64,000 nt of DNA, taken from NCBI GenBank assembly GCA_023407575.1, contig JAEYLX010000038.1, forward strand, positions 1 to 64,000, in the 5' to 3' direction. This document shows positions 59,760 through 64,000 of this stretch, in pieces; position 1 is the first letter of the stretch, and each line of letters opens with the position of its first letter. The notes below the pieces were generated by a model that saw nothing but the letters and a program-made list of their open reading frames with translations, searched no databases and was not told the DNA's origin. The DNA is from Bacillota bacterium (GTDB lineage: Bacteria; Bacillota; Clostridia; Lachnospirales; Lachnospiraceae). Made by a program: the position numbers and the translations under genes.

Positions 59760-59789
59760 TATTTTCTCTAAAATTGACTTCTTTATTCA
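59760..59789 (-). promoter_or_regulatory. Candidate forespore (sigma-G/F) promoter of the ger operon
   Basis: Minus strand TGAATA (59784-59789), 17 bp, GAAAATA (59760-59766). The -35 equals the sigma-G consensus TGMATA. The -10 matches five of seven positions of CATAMTA. It lies 60 bases before gerAA. Gap 59702-59996 otherwise contains only a terminator. Confidence 0.5.
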
Positions 59790-59875
59790 TAAGAGTTATG
59801 TTTTTCCTATTTAGCCTGTTCATGAAGAAATATTAGTTCAGTCGATTCAAAGGAATCCATTTTAAGTGCATTAAA

Positions 59876-59914
59876 AAAGGCCTTCCTACTGGAAAATCCA
59901 GCTGGAAAACCTTT
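59876..59914 (-). terminator. Rho-independent terminator upstream of gerAA
   Basis: AAAGG-CC-TTCC-TA-CTGGA pairs with TCCAG-CT-GGAA-AA-CCTTT in a long interrupted stem, with TTTTTT on the minus strand. It ends the transcript of the small hypothetical gene at 59997 and insulates the ger operon. Confidence 0.75.
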
Positions 59915-59996
59915 ATTAAGTCATCTTTATGTAGTCATAATCTTACGTTCACGATATCATTTATGATGGATCGTTCTGTATTACTATTATGTAGGT

Positions 59997-60305
59997 TTAA
60001 TATTTCTTTCTAAAATAATCTTCTGCAATATCCTTTGTATGTACTGGCGATACCTTACCAATTGCTATCAATTTCAAGAAAGTTTCTGCTTCCCCTTCAT
60101 CATCTGTTAAATTTTCTATCAGGCTGTATTGATGGAGTGCCTCATAATTTTTTTTATAGCTTTCCAGGCTATATAAAGCATTTTTAAAAAATAGATTATA
60201 AACTACTTTGGTACTTTCGTCTGTCATTGTTTTCTTATAGTTGTTAAGTGACTGCATTTTTCGTTTCTGCCACCCTTTCTGTATTAGCATTTTTTTCGAC
60301 CACAT
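59997..60305 (-). CDS. Small hypothetical protein
   Basis: Frame of 102 residues, highly charged at the N-terminus (KKMLIQKGWQKRKMQ) then helical (VVYNLFFKNALYSLESYKKNYEALHQYS) and acidic (LTDDEGEAETFLKLIAIGK). No convincing ribosome site; starts at 60305, 60290 and 60257 (the latter after a GGGTGG-like site 12 or more bases away) are all possible. No family is recognised. The helical composition and own terminator make it a plausible small cytosolic protein. Confidence 0.5.
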   Translation of the reverse strand: MWSKKMLIQKGWQKRKMQSLNNYKKTMTDESTKVVYNLFFKNALYSLESYKKNYEALHQYSLIENLTDDEGEAETFLKLIAIGKVSPVHTKDIAEDYFRKKY

Positions 60306-60372
60306 AAATGATATCTATTGACCTATCTATTATATCATAAATCTTTTTTATGACGAGTAGTGAAAAGATGGG

Positions 60373-60411
60373 AAAAGTACAGAGCAACTAATGTGGTCAC
60401 CCTGTACTTTT
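60373..60411 (-). terminator. Terminator downstream of PFOR
   Basis: AAAAGTACAG (60373-60382) pairs with CTGTACTTTT (60402-60411). It lies 15 bases past the PFOR stop and is followed on the minus strand by T-rich sequence. Confidence 0.7.
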
Positions 60412-60425
60412 CATATTTAGTATAC

Positions 60426-63400
60426 TTATTCTGCTTCTGTCTGACTGCCTATTACGATCGGTTCTGCTTCCGACATCTGTTTATAAATCAAATATTTCTC
60501 CTTTGCATGCTTTTCAGCCTGACCAAATAACTCTTCAGCTTGATCCGGAAATGCCTTGACTAAGGAATTATAACGGACCTGATCCATGATATAATCACGG
60601 AAACTATCTGTTGGCTCTTTTGAATCAAGTACAAAAGGATTCTTGCCCTCTGTCTTTAACAAAGGATTGTAACGGAACAGATGCCAGTAACCTGTTTGTA
60701 CGGCTCTTTTTATGGTAGCCATACTTCGTCCCATACCCTCTTTGAGACCATGGTTAATACATGGGGAATATGCTATGATGATGGAAGGACCATCATATTC
60801 TTCTGCTTCCTGCAATGCCTTCATTAACTGACCGTTGTCGGCATGAATACCTACCTGCGCAACATATACATTCCCATAGGTCATTAACATTCTACCAAGA
60901 TCCTTTTTACCCTGTTTCTTACCGGAAGCAGCAAATTTCGCAATGGCTGAAGTTGGTGTGGATTTGGATGCCTGCCCACCTGTATTGGAATAAACCTCTG
61001 TGTCAAATACCAATACATTTACATTTTCACCAGATGCCATTACATGATCCAGACCACCATAACCAATATCGTAAGCCCATCCGTCGCCACCAACGAGCCA
61101 AACAGAGCGCTTTACTAAATAATCCTTATGATCGATGATTTCTTTTACTAATCTGCAAATTTCATCGTCCGTCGATACAAAATCCTCTAAGATATGGAGC
61201 ACTTTACTGCTAGCTTCCTTTGTAGCTTTACTGTCTTCCTTGTAGTGGATCCAATCATGGAAGGCTTCCTTCACTTTCTCTTCTACATTCATAGAATTGA
61301 GTAGCCTCATGTTATCTTCCAGTTTATTTCTGATCTGTTTCACTGCAAGATACATACCAAAGCCATATTCCGCATTGTCCTCAAATAACGAATTTGCCCA
61401 GCTTGGCCCCTTCCCTTCACTATTGGTGGTATAGGCGGTACTTGGTGCAGAAGCACCCCAGATAGTAGAACACCCAGTTGCATTTGCAATCATCATACGA
61501 TCACCAAAAAGCTGCGTAATTAGCTTAATATAAGGGGTTTCACCGCAACCAGCACATGCACCGGAAAATTCAATAAGAGGTTCTTTGAACTGACTCTCTT
61601 TAAAGGAAGCACCATAAGCAATTTTCTTTTTAAAACTAACTTGTTCTTTGGCGAACTTCCAATTCTCCACTTGCTTTGGCAATTGAGTTTCAATTGGTTG
61701 CATGATTAATGCCTTTCCTTTTGCAGGGCATACATCTGCACAGTTACCACAACCGGTACAATCCATTGGACTAATCTGAATCTTATAATGGTACCCTTCA
61801 TAATTCTTACCAATTGCCTTCTTTGTGTTGAAGCTTTCTGGGGCAATCTTTAGTTCTTCCTCATCCAATAAGAAAGGACGAATTACGGCATGAGGGCATA
61901 CCAGGGAGCATTGGTTACATTGAATACAACGTTCTTCAATCCACTCAGGAACATTAACTGCAATGCCTCTCTTCTCAAATGCGGTGGTACCAACCGGGAA
62001 CGTACCATCTTCACGTCCAGAAAATGCACTTACCGGAAGGTCATTCCCTTTGAGCTCTGTCATCGGACGCATCACTTTTCGAATGAACTCGGGTTCTTTT
62101 GTATCAGAACGATCCTTGCACTCAAGCTTTAACCAGTCTCCTGGTATTTTCACTTCCTGGATGGATTTAATACCCTGGTCCACTGCTTCTTCATTCATTT
62201 TTACAACTTTTTCACCCTTTTTGCCATACATTTTATTGATACCATATTTTAGTTCCTTTAAATAAATATCTTCGGAAAGGATGCCAGTCAGTTTGAAGAA
62301 TGCACCTTGCATTACCATGTTAATTCGATTGCCCAAGCCAATTTTATCTGCAATGTCTATGGCGTTAATTGTATAGAACCGAGCTTTTTTCTCGGCAAGC
62401 TTTTTCTTTAAAATGTTTGGAAGTTTTTCCTCCAGCTCAGCACCTTCCCATTGGGTATTGAGGACGAAAATACCTCCCTTTTTAAGGCTATGAAGTAAAT
62501 CATATTTATTTACATAAGACTGATTATGACATGCTACATAATCTGCATGGGAAACCATATAAGTGGAACGTATTGGCTCTTTGCTGAACCGAAGATGTGA
62601 AACTGTTAAGCCGCCTGATTTCTTAGAGTCATAGTCATAGAAGCCCTGTACTCTTAGATCCGAATTGGAACCAATAATCTTAATTGCTTCTTTATTCGCT
62701 CCGACCGTACCATCGGACCCAAGTCCCCATACCTGACAGGAATACGTGCCTTCAGCTTCCACCTGAAGGTCGTTTACTTCAATTAATGAGGTTTTTGTGA
62801 CATCGTCCTTGATACCGATTGTAAAGCCTTCCTTTGGTCTGTCCTCTTTTAAATTATTGTAGACAGCAGCTATTTGTCCAGGTGTTGTATCTTTTGAACT
62901 TAATCCATAGCGCCCGCCAATAATTTGAGGAACATTGGATTTTCCAACATAGCAAGAACAGATATCCATAAAAAGTGGCTCACCAATTGCTCCTGGTTCT
63001 TTCGTTCGATCAAGCACTGCAATTTTCTTAACTGTTTTAGGTACACTTTGAATAAAGTGGTCCATGGAGAAAGGACGATAAAGGTGAACCTTCACTAAGC
63101 CATACTTTTCTCCTTGTGAATTATAGTAATCTATGGTTTGCTCAATCGCTTGGGTTACTGATCCCATTGCAACAATCACATATTCTGCATCACTTGCGCC
63201 ATAGTAATCGAAAAGTCCATACTTTCTGCCTGTACATTCTCCGACCTTCTTAAAATAGTTTTCAATAATTGGTATTAAATCCTGATAGAACGGGTTTGCT
63301 GCCTCTCTACCTTGAAAATAAATATCTGCATTTTGTGCTGTACCTCGAATAACTGGACGATTCGGTGATAAAGCTCGATTACGGAATTCCATGACTGCTT

Positions 63401-63992
63401 CCATATCAAGCATTTTGGCATAGTCCGAGTATTCCAGCGCTTCAATTTTTTGTACCTCATGAGAGGTACGAAAACCATCAAAGAAATGAACAAAGGGTAA
63501 TCGTCCTTTTATAGCACTAAGATGTGCGACTGGGGCAATATCCATAACTTCCTGTACCGAACCGGAAGCTAGTAGAGCACATCCAGTCTGTCTTACAGCC
63601 ATAACGTCCTGATGGTCACCAAAGATACTTAAAGCATGAGTTGCAATAGCTCTTGCACTTACATGGATTACACCTGGCAGCAGTTCTCCTGCTACTTTAT
63701 AAATATTAGGTATCATTAATAATAGACCTTGTGAAGCTGTAAACGTAGTTGTTAATGCACCAGCCTGTAACGACCCATGAAATGCACCGGATGCGCCAGC
63801 TTCTGATTGCATCTCAACAACATTGACGGATTGGCCGAAGATGTTTTTTCTTCCGTTTGCTGCCCATTCATCGGTAGACTCTGCCATACCCGAAGATGGA
63901 GTAATTGGATAGATTGCAGCTACATCGGTAAATGCATAGGCAGCATACGCTGCCGCTGTATTTCCATCCACTGTCATTTGAATTTTTCCCAT
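60426..63992 (-). CDS. nifJ: Pyruvate:ferredoxin (flavodoxin) oxidoreductase
   Basis: Single-chain enzyme of 1188 residues that oxidises pyruvate to acetyl-CoA and CO2 and reduces ferredoxin. Domain I has IYPITPSSGMAE; domain III the CoA region; domain V two [4Fe-4S] clusters (CIQCNQCSLVCPHAV and CTGCGNCADVCPAKG); domain VI the proximal cluster and TPP site (CAGCGETPY, NATGCSTIWG, GGDGWAYDIGYGGLDHV). Length is normal for the homodimeric clostridial type. The ATG is at 63992, eight bases from the window end, so its ribosome site lies outside. It is central to anaerobic fermentation. Confidence 0.97.
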   Translation of the reverse strand: MGKIQMTVDGNTAAAYAAYAFTDVAAIYPITPSSGMAESTDEWAANGRKNIFGQSVNVVEMQSEAGASGAFHGSLQAGALTTTFTASQGLLLMIPNIYKVAGELLPGVIHVSARAIATHALSIFGDHQDVMAVRQTGCALLASGSVQEVMDIAPVAHLSAIKGRLPFVHFFDGFRTSHEVQKIEALEYSDYAKMLDMEAVMEFRNRALSPNRPVIRGTAQNADIYFQGREAANPFYQDLIPIIENYFKKVGECTGRKYGLFDYYGASDAEYVIVAMGSVTQAIEQTIDYYNSQGEKYGLVKVHLYRPFSMDHFIQSVPKTVKKIAVLDRTKEPGAIGEPLFMDICSCYVGKSNVPQIIGGRYGLSSKDTTPGQIAAVYNNLKEDRPKEGFTIGIKDDVTKTSLIEVNDLQVEAEGTYSCQVWGLGSDGTVGANKEAIKIIGSNSDLRVQGFYDYDSKKSGGLTVSHLRFSKEPIRSTYMVSHADYVACHNQSYVNKYDLLHSLKKGGIFVLNTQWEGAELEEKLPNILKKKLAEKKARFYTINAIDIADKIGLGNRINMVMQGAFFKLTGILSEDIYLKELKYGINKMYGKKGEKVVKMNEEAVDQGIKSIQEVKIPGDWLKLECKDRSDTKEPEFIRKVMRPMTELKGNDLPVSAFSGREDGTFPVGTTAFEKRGIAVNVPEWIEERCIQCNQCSLVCPHAVIRPFLLDEEELKIAPESFNTKKAIGKNYEGYHYKIQISPMDCTGCGNCADVCPAKGKALIMQPIETQLPKQVENWKFAKEQVSFKKKIAYGASFKESQFKEPLIEFSGACAGCGETPYIKLITQLFGDRMMIANATGCSTIWGASAPSTAYTTNSEGKGPSWANSLFEDNAEYGFGMYLAVKQIRNKLEDNMRLLNSMNVEEKVKEAFHDWIHYKEDSKATKEASSKVLHILEDFVSTDDEICRLVKEIIDHKDYLVKRSVWLVGGDGWAYDIGYGGLDHVMASGENVNVLVFDTEVYSNTGGQASKSTPTSAIAKFAASGKKQGKKDLGRMLMTYGNVYVAQVGIHADNGQLMKALQEAEEYDGPSIIIAYSPCINHGLKEGMGRSMATIKRAVQTGYWHLFRYNPLLKTEGKNPFVLDSKEPTDSFRDYIMDQVRYNSLVKAFPDQAEELFGQAEKHAKEKYLIYKQMSEAEPIVIGSQTEAE

Positions 63993-64000
63993 TTTGAATA

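Noticed and set aside
60815..62265. Several plus-strand frames opposite the PFOR gene
   Set aside because: Antisense shadows of a conserved gene with consistent coding on the minus strand.
1..64000. CRISPR array, prophage or rRNA operon
   Set aside because: No regularly spaced repeats with unique spacers, no phage structural or integrase genes, and no rRNA-like sequence were seen; the short repeats at 18.4 kb are three operator-like units only.

Overview
The window looks like chromosome from an anaerobic, spore-forming, low-GC Clostridium-type Firmicute, most likely a Lachnospiraceae relative of Lachnoclostridium/Clostridium phytofermentans. The evidence is a full-length pyruvate:ferredoxin oxidoreductase, a gerA-type spore-germination operon, a YicC-RemA-RpoZ block, clostridial ferredoxin and peroxiredoxin proteins, strong Shine-Dalgarno sites with many GTG/TTG starts, and AT-rich intergenic DNA. 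Species assignment is inference. Most genes lie on the minus strand.

Region 1-23.1 kb is a mixed accessory zone. It opens with the 3' end of an IS3-family element. It then holds a self-regulated MerR gene, a methyltransferase-like membrane protein, lipoproteins, an ABC exporter operon with a cytosolic 5'-nucleotidase-like enzyme, a MATE pump, small redox and MarR units, and a second IS3 relic. Next come two secreted leucine-rich-repeat (BspA-like) proteins, an SDR pseudogene with an internal deletion, an arsR-acr3-arsC operon with a textbook promoter/operator, a second MarR unit, a creatininase-family hydrolase and tRNA-Ser(CGA).

Region 23.4-28.6 kb is housekeeping: holA, lepB, rpoZ, remA and yicC, with no gmk in its usual slot, then modB-modA with no modC.

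Region 28.7-37.6 kb reads as one metabolic unit: a P-II signalling protein, the polyamine importer PotABCD, a putrescine aminotransferase, an aldehyde dehydrogenase and an iron-type alcohol dehydrogenase. It starts from a consensus promoter with a leader hairpin. The likely flow is putrescine import, conversion to 4-aminobutyraldehyde, then oxidation to GABA or reduction of a four-carbon aldehyde.

Region 37.6-49.5 kb has an amidase-like protein lacking the usual catalytic Glu, metY, an EamA exporter, a peroxiredoxin/Fe-S pair, and thymidine kinase. It also holds a divergent ApbE / NusG-domain-II / Gx-transporter locus resembling part of the flavin-based extracellular electron-transfer (FLEET) locus, a DUF4474-metallophosphoesterase pair, a flavin reductase and a monocluster ferredoxin. 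A candidate structured RNA lies at 49.53-49.60 kb.

Region 49.7-64 kb has a GNAT protein, a second ABC exporter pair with two stem-loops between its genes, a DUF421 membrane protein, an M23 peptidase, a gerA-type operon in the order A-C-small D-like-B, and PFOR.

Start codons were chosen from Shine-Dalgarno position, so many genes begin downstream of the longest possible ORF. No CRISPR array, rRNA or prophage was seen.
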